Source: Candidatus Segatella violae (lineage in GTDB: Bacteria > Bacteroidota > Bacteroidia > Bacteroidales > Bacteroidaceae). From it: 21,531 bases of DNA. The DNA lies in assembly GCA_002440225.1 (NCBI GenBank), contig DJSH01000045.1, positions 1 to 21,531 on the forward strand. The letters are read 5' to 3'. Of the stretch, positions 1 through 7,180 are shown in pieces. The translations under genes were made by a program, and so were the position numbers. The notes under the pieces are model-generated. The model worked only from the letters and a program-made list of their open reading frames with translations. It had not been told where the DNA came from and did not search any database. Position 1 is the first letter of the stretch; every line of letters starts with the position of its first letter.

Positions 1-82
1 TTTATAAATTTGCTGCAAAATTTGCGGTAAGCTGATTTTTCTAGTCCTTTTTTAGATTTTTCTAGACCATTGTAACACATCG

Positions 83-136
83 TAAAGTATCTGATACGCC
101 ATCGAATGCCCTTTGTTTTGTTTTTTCTTATCTTTG
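83..136 (+). promoter_or_regulatory. PUL-type promoter of the esterase gene with putative activator site
   Basis: A Bacteroidota -7 box TATCTTTG (TAnnTTTG) lies at 129-136, 41 bases before the start codon. No good -33 TTTG sits at the usual distance. Instead, AAAGTATCTGATAC at 84-97 has its G (87) exactly 42 bp upstream of the T of the -7 box, the same geometry as the promoters at 3907, 9171 and 21282. Here the core is a near-perfect palindrome (GTATC T GATAC). A weaker upstream half-site ending TTGTAAC lies one 21-bp step earlier (63-76). Assignment as an activator operator is inference. Confidence 0.6.
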
Positions 137-176
137 CAAAGAAAATTCTAACAATCAATATTTTACGAATCGTTCT

Positions 177-2084
177 ATGAATCGAATTTCAATCTTAGCA
201 TCAATGATGATGATGATGTGCCTCCCAATGATGGCACAGAAGAATGGAGGTAAGGCGCAGGCTAAGCCAGACCCTAACTTCCAAATCTATCTCTGTTTCG
301 GTCAGTCGAACATGGAGGGTAATGCCGCCATTGAGGACCAAGACCGAACGGGTGTGAATCCTCGCTTCCAGGCGATGTATGCCGTGGATGATGAGAAGGC
401 GGGATGGAAGAAGGGACAATGGCACACAGCCGTTCCGCCTCAGGCTCGTCCGAGCACAGGACTGACTCCTGTAGATTACTTCGGCAGAAAGATGGTGGAC
501 AATCTTCCTGACAGCATCAAGGTGGGAACCATCACCGTGGCTGTGGGCGGTGCCAGCATCGACCTCTTCGACAAGCGCACCTACAAGGCTTACCTCAAGA
601 AGCAGCCCGACTGGATGAAGAACTTCGCCTCGCAATACAACGGCAATCCTTACGCTCGTCTCATTGAGCTTGCCAAGATTGCCAAGCAGCAGGGTGTCAT
701 CAAGGGTATTCTCTTGCACCAAGGCGAGACCAACAATGGCGATCCTAATTGGCCAAACCGCGTGAAGACCGTCTATAACGACATCCTCAAGGACTTGAAC
801 CTGAAGGCTGAGGATGTGCCTCTGCTCGTGGGCGAGACCGTGCAGCAGGATATGGGCGGACATTGCTGGCAGCACATCGCTGTGGTGGATGACATCGCCA
901 AGACGATTCCTACCGCTCACGTCATCTCTTCCAAGGGATGCCCTCAACGTGGCGACGGCTTGCATTTCATCGCCGAGAGTTATCGCACGATGGGAAAGCG
1001 TTACGCCAACATGATGCTCTCTTTGCTCGGCATCATTCCCGACAGCAACTATCCTCGTGTGGATAAGGACCGCCGAGCATACGTGAAGCTTCATGCGCCA
1101 GAGGCTAAGCAGGTGATTTTCGACATCTGCGGCAAGAAATATCCGATGAAGAAAGACTTGGATGGCGACTGGTATGGTGTGAGCGATCCATTGGTGGTGG
1201 GCTTCCACTATTATTTCCTGAATGTGGATGGCGTGCAGGTGGTTGACCCTGCCAGCGAGACCTATTTCGGTTGTTGTCGAGAGGCTGGAGGCTTGGAAGT
1301 GCCAGAAGGCGAGGAGGGCAACTACTATCGTCCGCAGCAGGGAGTGGCGCAAGGTCAGGTTCGCTCGGTATCTTACTATGCCGCATCGCAGGGCAAGTTC
1401 CGCAGAGCGATGGTTTATACGCCTGCCGAATATGAAACCAGCACCACCAAGCGCTATCCTGTGCTCTATCTGCAGCACGGCATGGGCGAGGACGAGACGG
1501 GTTGGAGCCATCAGGGCATGATGCAGCACATCATGGACAATCTTATTGCCGCAGGCAAGGCTGAGCCGATGATTGTGGTGATGGAGAGTGGCGATGTGAA
1601 GCAACCTTTCGTGGCTCGTCCTGGCAAGAACGTGGATGAGGAGCGCAACCACTATGGTGCCAGCTTCTATCAGGTTATCATCAAGGATTTGATTCCGATG
1701 GTCGATAAGACCTTCCGCACCTACACCGACCGTGACCATCGTGCGATGGCAGGACTGTCGTGGGGCGGTTGCCAGACCTTCAACACGGTGCTCAACAATA
1801 TGGATAAGTTCTCAGCCTTCGGTACCTTTAGTGGTGCCTTGTTTGGTGTGGATGTGAAGACCGCCTTCGATGGTGCCTTCGCCAACTCTGAGAAGTTCAA
1901 CAAGGACATCCATTATATGTTTATGGGTTGTGGTTCCGAGGAGAACTTCGGTACCGAGAAGATGGCGCAGCAGTTGAAGGACCTCGGTGTCAAGCTCGAT
2001 GTGTATGTTTCGCCGGGCACTCATCACGAGTGGCTTACCTGGAGAAGGTGTCTGAAGGAATTTGTGCCGCATCTCTTTAAATAA
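177..2084 (+). CDS. Secreted two-domain carbohydrate esterase (CE6/SASA acetylesterase + CE1 feruloyl/acetyl esterase)
   Basis: 635 residues. A signal peptide with an unusual five-Met run (residues 10-14) ends near MMA-Q (20/21). Residues about 35-285 form a SASA/CE6-type SGNH esterase: GQSNMEG gives nucleophile Ser44, HQGETN lies at 181-186, and the DGLHF motif supplies Asp260 and His263. Residues about 298-380 look like the CBM48-like Ig-fold domain that often precedes CE1 modules in Bacteroidota (WYGV, YYFLNVDG, VDP). Residues about 395-635 are an alpha/beta-hydrolase of the CE1/esterase D type: LQHG at 432-435, GLSWGG with Ser528, and THHEW with His617. The likely role is removal of acetyl groups from xylan and of ferulate or acetyl from arabinose side chains, in the periplasm or at the surface. 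It is transcribed alone from a PUL-type promoter and ends in a hairpin. The split between acetyl and feruloyl specificity is inferred from families only. Confidence 0.88.
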   Translation: MNRISILASMMMMMCLPMMAQKNGGKAQAKPDPNFQIYLCFGQSNMEGNAAIEDQDRTGVNPRFQAMYAVDDEKAGWKKGQWHTAVPPQARPSTGLTPVDYFGRKMVDNLPDSIKVGTITVAVGGASIDLFDKRTYKAYLKKQPDWMKNFASQYNGNPYARLIELAKIAKQQGVIKGILLHQGETNNGDPNWPNRVKTVYNDILKDLNLKAEDVPLLVGETVQQDMGGHCWQHIAVVDDIAKTIPTAHVISSKGCPQRGDGLHFIAESYRTMGKRYANMMLSLLGIIPDSNYPRVDKDRRAYVKLHAPEAKQVIFDICGKKYPMKKDLDGDWYGVSDPLVVGFHYYFLNVDGVQVVDPASETYFGCCREAGGLEVPEGEEGNYYRPQQGVAQGQVRSVSYYAASQGKFRRAMVYTPAEYETSTTKRYPVLYLQHGMGEDETGWSHQGMMQHIMDNLIAAGKAEPMIVVMESGDVKQPFVARPGKNVDEERNHYGASFYQVIIKDLIPMVDKTFRTYTDRDHRAMAGLSWGGCQTFNTVLNNMDKFSAFGTFSGALFGVDVKTAFDGAFANSEKFNKDIHYMFMGCGSEENFGTEKMAQQLKDLGVKLDVYVSPGTHHEWLTWRRCLKEFVPHLFK

Positions 2085-2101
2085 ATGATGAATACAACTT
2101 T

Positions 2102-2137
2102 ATAATCCCGAAACCGCATTGGCGGTTTCGGGATTAT
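2102..2137 (+). terminator. Hairpin terminator after the esterase gene
   Basis: A perfect 16-bp inverted repeat (2102-2117 with 2122-2137, 4-nt loop) starts 17 bases after the stop codon. The T-tract is weak (TTATCATTA). The core TCCCGAAACCGC / GCGGTTTCGGGA is nearly the same as in the hairpin after susD (9019-9049). Confidence 0.7.
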
Positions 2138-2180
2138 CATTACATAAACTCTAGATAGGATTTACCTGTTTCCCTTAGTT

Positions 2181-2222
2181 TCACTGCAAAAATAGGTGGA
2201 AATCCGCTTTTTTTTGCAGTGA
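2181..2222. repeat. Palindromic repeat, copy 1, upstream of the ATPase promoter
   Basis: A 42-bp imperfect palindrome with TCACTGCAAAAA on one side and TTTTTTTTGCAGTGA on the other; 17 of 21 positions pair and two mismatches are G-T wobbles. Its inner 40 bp (2182-2221) match 35 of 40 positions of the copy at 2257-2296, with starts 75 bp apart. It ends 6 bp before the apparent -33 box of the ATPase promoter. It could be an operator half, or a terminator-like hairpin with a T8 tract that insulates the cassette. Confidence 0.7.
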
Positions 2223-2228
2223 TGTTCG

Positions 2229-2256
2229 TTTGTTTATTAATAAATTCGTATCTTTG
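2229..2256 (+). promoter_or_regulatory. Promoter of the ATPase gene
   Basis: TTTG at 2229-2232 and TATCTTTG at 2249-2256 fit the Bacteroidota -33/-7 pattern, with a slightly short 16-bp spacer. It has no copy of the AAAGTWTYTGWWAC block found at the other promoters in the window. The promoter sits exactly between the two palindromic repeats, and transcription would start inside the second one. Confidence 0.55.
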
Positions 2257-2296
2257 CACTACAAAAATGGGTGGAATTCCACCTTTTTTTGCAGTG
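2257..2296. repeat. Palindromic repeat, copy 2, at the ATPase transcription start
   Basis: A 40-bp imperfect palindrome (17 of 20 positions pair) with a perfect 14-bp centre GGTGGAATTCCACC at 2270-2283, followed by seven T. It begins one base after the -7 box. It could be an operator over the start site or, in RNA, a short hairpin plus U-tract able to attenuate transcription. It ends 28 bases before the ATPase start codon. Confidence 0.7.
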
Positions 2297-2324
2297 GAAT
2301 AGGCTTTAAACGAATAATGTTACT

Positions 2325-3641
2325 ATGGTAATAGAAAGAAACGAGTATATCAAGCAGCTCATGCAGAAAAGATGGAATGGTAAGGTTAAGATCATTACTG
2401 GTATTAGGCGTTGTGGCAAATCTTATCTTCTCAATACCCTTTTCAAGCAAAAGTTGATAGAAGAAGGAGTAAGTGAAGATAGCTTTGTCGAGCTAGCGTT
2501 GGATAGGAAGTCTAACATCAAGTTTAGAAATCCTAACCAACTCTACGACTATGTAATTGGACAAACAAAAGACCTCCAAAAAAAATATTATGTGATGATT
2601 GACGAAATCCAATTGTCGTATAAGGTGAAGAATGCTGATATAGACGAGGCTTTGGTCCCGGATGAGGACAAGGATATGCTTTTTACTACGTTCTATGACG
2701 TGCTGAACGATTTGATGTCTCGTCCCAATCTCGATGTCTATGTGACAGGATCTAACTCCAAAATGTTATCAAAGGACATTGTCACCAATTTTCGTGACCG
2801 TGGAAGCGAAATAAAAGTCTCTCCATTGTCTTTTGGTGAGTTTCTCGCTTTTTCCAGACTGGAGAAAGCTGATGCGTTGGAGCAATATCTTATGTATGGC
2901 GGAATGCCTTTGGCCGTTTTGGAGCCAAATGAGCATGAAAAGGTAAAGTATCTTCAAGACCTCTTTGCGAATGTATATATGAAAGATATTGTGGAAAGGT
3001 ATAAGCTCAAGGATGATGTTGTTTTAAGTGCATTGGTTGATGCTCTCTCATCGTCTGTAGGTTCCCTTACGAATCCGCATAAGTTGGCATGCACTGCGGC
3101 ATCTTTGTTAGACAAATCAACATCTGATCATACCATTAAATTGTACTTGGATTATCTAGAGGATGCATTCCTTTTTAGTAGTGCTAAAAGGTATAATGTC
3201 AAAGGTAGAAAGTATTTTAATACAATCCAAAAGTATTATGCGGTTGATTTAGGATTGAGAAATGCCAAGCTCAACTTCCGTCAACAGGAACGTTCGCATC
3301 TTATGGAAAATATGGTGTACAATGAACTTGTTCATAGGGGGTATAATGTGGATGTTGGTGTTGTGGAGGTAGAAAGAAACATAGAGGGTAAGCGTAAGAA
3401 ATGCCAATATGAGATAGATTTTGTTGTTAATATAGGTAACGAGAAAGTTTATATCCAGTCTGCCCTAAATGTGGATACGATAGAAAAAAAAGAGCAAGAA
3501 ACGTTTTCGCTTCATAATACTGGTGACTTCTTTAAGAAGATAGTTGTATTGGATGGTAATCAGAAGATGTGGGTGGATGATGATGGAGTCGTATATGTCG
3601 GTGTCATCCCATTTCTTTTGGAAGATTATATTGCATTATGA
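2325..3641 (+). CDS. AAA-family ATPase with C-terminal DUF4143 domain
   Basis: 438 residues with no signal peptide, so cytoplasmic. The N-terminal AAA_14-type domain has Walker A GIRRCGKS (26-33), Walker B YYVMIDEI (89-95 region, Asp93-Glu94) and a sensor-like VTGSNSKM (140-147), followed by FRDRG (156-160). The C-terminal DUF4143 part has ENMVYNELVHRG (328-339), EIDFVV (363-368) and VYIQSAL (375-381), which resembles a PD-(D/E)XK nuclease layout with the usual final Lys replaced. Such ATPases are common accessory genes in Bacteroidota; their function is not established. The gene is visibly AT-richer in codon choice than the enzyme genes around it, has its own promoter, and interrupts the locus between the esterase gene and susC, next to an esterase relic. 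It has no evident role in glycan use. Confidence 0.85.
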   Translation: MVIERNEYIKQLMQKRWNGKVKIITGIRRCGKSYLLNTLFKQKLIEEGVSEDSFVELALDRKSNIKFRNPNQLYDYVIGQTKDLQKKYYVMIDEIQLSYKVKNADIDEALVPDEDKDMLFTTFYDVLNDLMSRPNLDVYVTGSNSKMLSKDIVTNFRDRGSEIKVSPLSFGEFLAFSRLEKADALEQYLMYGGMPLAVLEPNEHEKVKYLQDLFANVYMKDIVERYKLKDDVVLSALVDALSSSVGSLTNPHKLACTAASLLDKSTSDHTIKLYLDYLEDAFLFSSAKRYNVKGRKYFNTIQKYYAVDLGLRNAKLNFRQQERSHLMENMVYNELVHRGYNVDVGVVEVERNIEGKRKKCQYEIDFVVNIGNEKVYIQSALNVDTIEKKEQETFSLHNTGDFFKKIVVLDGNQKMWVDDDGVVYVGVIPFLLEDYIAL

Positions 3642-3696
3642 TAATTTTTTCTTAAATTTGCTACCACTGCTACCACGCCAAGATTCTCAGTCGGTA

Positions 3697-3744
3697 CGGA
3701 GAAGATGCTTGAAGAAATTTGTGCCACATTTGTTCAAGAAATAA
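3697..3744 (+). pseudogene. Relic of the 3' end of a second CE1 esterase gene
   Basis: The frame ending at the TAA 3742-3744 reads RRRCLKKFVPHLFKK, against WRRCLKEFVPHLFK at the end of the esterase gene (2040-2084). In the shared codons nearly all nucleotide differences are synonymous (for example AGG/AGA, CTG/TTG, CCG/CCA, CTC/TTG); the main exception is Glu to Lys. This is the mark of a paralogue that diverged under protein-level selection, not of a fresh duplication. Homology fades upstream of about 3697, although 3691-3708 also resembles esterase positions 1948-1965 (FGTEKM), which may reflect an internal deletion. The rest of the gene is missing, apparently lost when the ATPase cassette arrived. 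Confidence 0.65.
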
Positions 3745-3775
3745 TATGGTATAAATGAATTTAATATCCTAAAAC

Positions 3776-3840
3776 AAAAGAGCCTTCAGCGTAACTATTC
3801 TGTTTATCAGGTAGATAAGTTCTATACTGAAGGCTCTTTT
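3776..3840. terminator. Long-loop hairpin, probable bidirectional terminator
   Basis: A perfect 14-bp inverted repeat: AAAAGAGCCTTCAG at 3776-3789 pairs with CTGAAGGCTCTTTT at 3827-3840, enclosing 37 nt. The A4/T4 ends would serve as U-tracts in both directions. It begins 31 bases after the relic's stop codon, so it was probably the terminator of the lost esterase gene. The loop can itself form a small stem (TTATC/GATAA), so a structured small RNA cannot be excluded. Confidence 0.55.
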
Positions 3841-3906
3841 GGAAAACTTTATCATTTTGTGTTATTCTTTTGCAGATGTCTCAAAAGTGCTATTTGATAA
3901 AGTTTG

Positions 3907-3960
3907 CAAAGTATTTGTTACATGAAATAAACAGACTTATTGCAAAAAATCCTAATTTTG
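3907..3960 (+). promoter_or_regulatory. PUL-type promoter of susC with putative activator site
   Basis: The -7 box is TAATTTTG at 3953-3960, and AAAGTATTTGTTAC lies at 3908-3921 with its G (3911) exactly 42 bp upstream of the T of the -7 box. No convincing -33 TTTG is present. The leader to the susC ATG is about 85 bases and AT-rich. Confidence 0.65.
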
Positions 3961-4051
3961 CAGCGTGCTTCATAAAAAAATGAGCATCTATATCTTACAA
4001 CGAGATATACAATCATAACTAATAAATATAACAATTTTAATCTACTCTCTT

Positions 4052-7000
4052 ATGAGGAACTTAAAAAAAATCGAAAAGCCGTTAGCAATGCTATCCTTTC
4101 TCTGTTTGCTTCCATTGGGAGCTTCGGCTCAGAGCATAGTAAAAGGAGTAGTGACAGATCCAAGTGGCGAACCTGTCATTGGTGCTACCGTCAAGGTGAA
4201 TGGCAGCAAGAATGGTGTGGTGACAGATTTGGATGGTAAGTTCAGCATTGATGCTGCGCCTAACGCAACGTTGACCATTACATACGTTGGTATGCAACCT
4301 AAGACCGTAAAAGCAGAAGCAGGTAAAACCTTGACCGTTCAGATGAAGGATGACTCCGAGGTTTTGAATGATGTCGTGGTCATCGGTTACGGTGTCCAGA
4401 AGAAGAGCGACTTGACCGGTGCCGTAGCCTCTATCAAGAGCGACGACATCAAGGGCTTGTCAACTACCGATGCTGGTGCCGCCCTCCAAGGTAAGGCAGC
4501 CGGTGTGCAGATTATCAACTCGGGTGGTCCAGGTGAGGCCGCCGACATTCGTGTGCGTGGTTATTCTTCCAATAGTGGTAACATTGGGCCTTTGCTCATC
4601 GTCGATGGTTTGAAGGTAGATAATATCCAATACTTGGATCCATCTATGATTGAGTCTATGGAGGTATTGAAGGATGCTGCCTCTGCTGCCATCTATGGTG
4701 CGCAGGCTGGTAATGGTGTCATCATCATCACAACCAAGACGGGTGCTGCCAATGGTGGCAAGGCTCAGGTTTCCTATAGCAGCAAGTTCACTATCCAGTC
4801 ATTGGGTAAGAAGGCAGACCTCTTTGATGCCCCTGAGTACATCGAATACCATAAGTATATTGGTGACCTTGATGATTCTGTTCTTCAGAACATAGGTTAC
4901 AACGGACAGAACACAGACTGGTATAAAGAGGTATTCGAGAATTCTTTGGCTCATCAGCACAGCCTTACCGTTCAGGCAAGCAATGGCAAGGGCCGTTTCC
5001 TTGCTAGCTTGAATATTTTGAACAATGATGGTATCGTAAAGGGAAGCAAGGATACTTACAAGCGTTTCACAGGTCAGATCAATGCAGACTACGACATCTA
5101 TAAGTGGTTGAATGTATCAACTACTACCTCTTTCGAGAAGTGGAAGACCAAGGGCGTAACCAAGGGTTATGGTTCTTTGTTGAACTCAGTGGTGTCCATC
5201 GACCCATTGACCGCTCCATACGCTAGCAACGCATCAGACCTTCCACAGGCTATGCAGGATGCTATCGCAAAGGGACTCTATGTTCCTCAGGATCCTAATC
5301 ACAACAATGATTACTACAACACCTCTAAGTTGATAGAGGATGCTACTGGTAACCCATTGTATCAGCGCGACCGTCGCGACCAGTGGAACCAGGGTATCAA
5401 TGTGCGTGGTACTGTAGCCGCTAACATCAAGCCATTCTCAGGATTTACCTTTACCTCTCGCTTGGGTTATCGTATCAGCCAGAGCAACTATCACAACTAC
5501 GAGACTCCGTTCTATCTGAACTCAATGGCGAATAACACCAAATATACCATCGAAGCAAACTCTAACAACAGTTTGTATTATCAGTGGGAAAACTTCGCCA
5601 ACTACAACAAGACATTTGGCAAGCATAGTGTAGGAGCCATGGTCGGTATGTCGTTCACCAAGAATCATTGGGACAACAACTCCATCTCTTCTGAGGGTGC
5701 GGACATTTTGTCGTCTTACGCTCCAAACTTCCGCTACATCGACTATTTGCTGGCCGATGCAACTAAGTCGGTTGGCAATGCTCCAAGCGATGCCACAGAG
5801 CTTTCTTACTTCGGACGTGTGAGCTACAGCTACGACAACCGTTATTTCTTCCAGGCAAACTTCCGCCGTGATGCTTACGATACATCTAAGCTCTCTAAGC
5901 AGGCGCGTTGGGGTAACTTCCCATCATTCTCTGCTGGTTGGACACTGAGCAACGAGAAGTTCTTCAAGGACAACATCAGCCGTGACGCTGTTTCTTTCTT
6001 GAAACTTCGTGGATCTTGGGGTCGTAATGGTAACGTGAATATCTTGAGTGGTTACAAGTATTCTTCTCCTATCGCTGCGAATGCCAACTTCTATCAGTAT
6101 TATCCTTCTAAGGGCGATGGTTCTTTGTCTTACGGTTCTAAGCCAACTGGTTTGGCTAACCCAGATTTGACATGGGAGACATCCGAGCAGGTTGACCTCG
6201 GTCTCGATGCTCGTTTCCTCAACGATCGCTTGACCTTCGGTTTGGACTGGTATCGCAAGAACACCAAGGACCTCTTGATAGAGATTTCTCCTCTTCCTGA
6301 AATCGGTGTAGCTAAGTCTGTGGTCAATACAGGTAAGGTGCTTAACACTGGTTTCGACTTCGAGTTGGGTTGGAAGGATCACATCAAGGACTTCAAGTAC
6401 TCTGTAAGTGTAAACGGTTCTACCTTGAAGAATGAGGTGAAAGAGGTTTCCGACTTGGTAAGCCGTATCACAGAGATTGGTATCGATGGATTCAACAACG
6501 AGTTGAAGCCAACCTTCGAGAAGGGACACTCCGTATGGTACTTCCGTGGTTACAAGTATGCTGGTGTTGATGAGAATGGTGATGCACAGTTCTACACCAA
6601 GGATGGTGAGTTGACTAAGTCTCCATCTGATGAAGACAAGCAGGATTTGGGTGCAGCTATTCCTAAGTTCACTTATGGTATTACCCTCAATGCTGAATAC
6701 AAGGGCTTCGATTTGACCGTATTCGGTACAGGCGCAGCAGGTAACAAGATTTACAACTTGATGGTATCTGCCGACCGTCCAAGAATCAATGGTATCGATA
6801 CCTATTGGAAAGACTCTTGGAGAGAAGGCCAAGACAATTCTGGAGCTAAGTATCCAAACTTGAAGAATTGGGCAAGTAGCTGGAAGTTCTTCAGCTCTAG
6901 TGCAGCAGTCTTCAGCGGTGCTTACTTCAAGATTAAGCAGATTCAGTTGGGTTATACCATTCCAAAGGCATTGACCAGCAAGATTGCTATCAGCAACCTC

Positions 7001-7159
7001 CGTGTGTTCTGCTCATTGGATGACTTCTTTACTATCACCAAGTACCCAGGCGCAGACCCTGAGACCGCTTCTATCAACAGTGGCGCTTCTCGTGGTTTCG
7101 ATAACGGTACCTATCCTACTTCCAAGAAGTTGGTATTCGGTGTAAATGTAACATTCTAA
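4052..7159 (+). CDS. SusC-like TonB-dependent outer membrane transporter
   Basis: 1035 residues, normal length for the family. A signal peptide ends at ASA-Q (26/27). The order is a carboxypeptidase-like regulatory domain (about 29-97, VKGVVTDPSGEPVIGATV), a TonB-box-like stretch DVVVIGYGVQ (107-116), a plug domain with LLIVDGLKV and the IYGAQAGNGVIIITTK motif, and a beta-barrel ending in the typical aromatic terminus FGVNVTF. It would import oligosaccharides through the outer membrane using TonB energy, in complex with the SusD-like protein encoded 21 bp downstream. It is first in a two-gene unit driven by a PUL-type promoter. Substrate cannot be read from the sequence; the enzyme neighbours suggest xylo- or arabinoxylo-oligosaccharides. 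Many xylan loci of this group have two SusC/D pairs, and only one is seen here. Confidence 0.95.
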   Translation: MRNLKKIEKPLAMLSFLCLLPLGASAQSIVKGVVTDPSGEPVIGATVKVNGSKNGVVTDLDGKFSIDAAPNATLTITYVGMQPKTVKAEAGKTLTVQMKDDSEVLNDVVVIGYGVQKKSDLTGAVASIKSDDIKGLSTTDAGAALQGKAAGVQIINSGGPGEAADIRVRGYSSNSGNIGPLLIVDGLKVDNIQYLDPSMIESMEVLKDAASAAIYGAQAGNGVIIITTKTGAANGGKAQVSYSSKFTIQSLGKKADLFDAPEYIEYHKYIGDLDDSVLQNIGYNGQNTDWYKEVFENSLAHQHSLTVQASNGKGRFLASLNILNNDGIVKGSKDTYKRFTGQINADYDIYKWLNVSTTTSFEKWKTKGVTKGYGSLLNSVVSIDPLTAPYASNASDLPQAMQDAIAKGLYVPQDPNHNNDYYNTSKLIEDATGNPLYQRDRRDQWNQGINVRGTVAANIKPFSGFTFTSRLGYRISQSNYHNYETPFYLNSMANNTKYTIEANSNNSLYYQWENFANYNKTFGKHSVGAMVGMSFTKNHWDNNSISSEGADILSSYAPNFRYIDYLLADATKSVGNAPSDATELSYFGRVSYSYDNRYFFQANFRRDAYDTSKLSKQARWGNFPSFSAGWTLSNEKFFKDNISRDAVSFLKLRGSWGRNGNVNILSGYKYSSPIAANANFYQYYPSKGDGSLSYGSKPTGLANPDLTWETSEQVDLGLDARFLNDRLTFGLDWYRKNTKDLLIEISPLPEIGVAKSVVNTGKVLNTGFDFELGWKDHIKDFKYSVSVNGSTLKNEVKEVSDLVSRITEIGIDGFNNELKPTFEKGHSVWYFRGYKYAGVDENGDAQFYTKDGELTKSPSDEDKQDLGAAIPKFTYGITLNAEYKGFDLTVFGTGAAGNKIYNLMVSADRPRINGIDTYWKDSWREGQDNSGAKYPNLKNWASSWKFFSSSAAVFSGAYFKIKQIQLGYTIPKALTSKIAISNLRVFCSLDDFFTITKYPGADPETASINSGASRGFDNGTYPTSKKLVFGVNVTF

Positions 7160-7180
7160 ACCTCTCAAAAGATAACAACA

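Larger units (their letters stand above)
3642..4051. other. 410-bp gene-free stretch between the ATPase gene and susC
   Basis: No intact gene is seen here. It holds the CE1 3' relic (3697-3744), a hairpin (3776-3840), the putative activator site and -7 box of susC (3907-3960), and an AT-rich 5' leader of about 85 bases. A small direct repeat GCTACCAC occurs twice near 3660-3677. Confidence 0.8.

Noticed and set aside
201..1739. A 512-codon open frame on the minus strand opposite the esterase gene
   Set aside because: It has no recognisable domain, is rich in His and Leu as expected from reading GC-biased codons backwards, and lies wholly opposite a gene with clear catalytic motifs.
2325..3641. 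The ATPase gene as an antiphage defence system
   Set aside because: The domain pair alone does not show defence, there is no partner toxin, nuclease or methylase gene beside it, and the region holds only one intruding gene.
3544..3744. A 66-codon frame overlapping the ATPase gene end
   Set aside because: Its first half is an out-of-frame reading of the ATPase gene; only its last 16 codons are meaningful, as the esterase relic.
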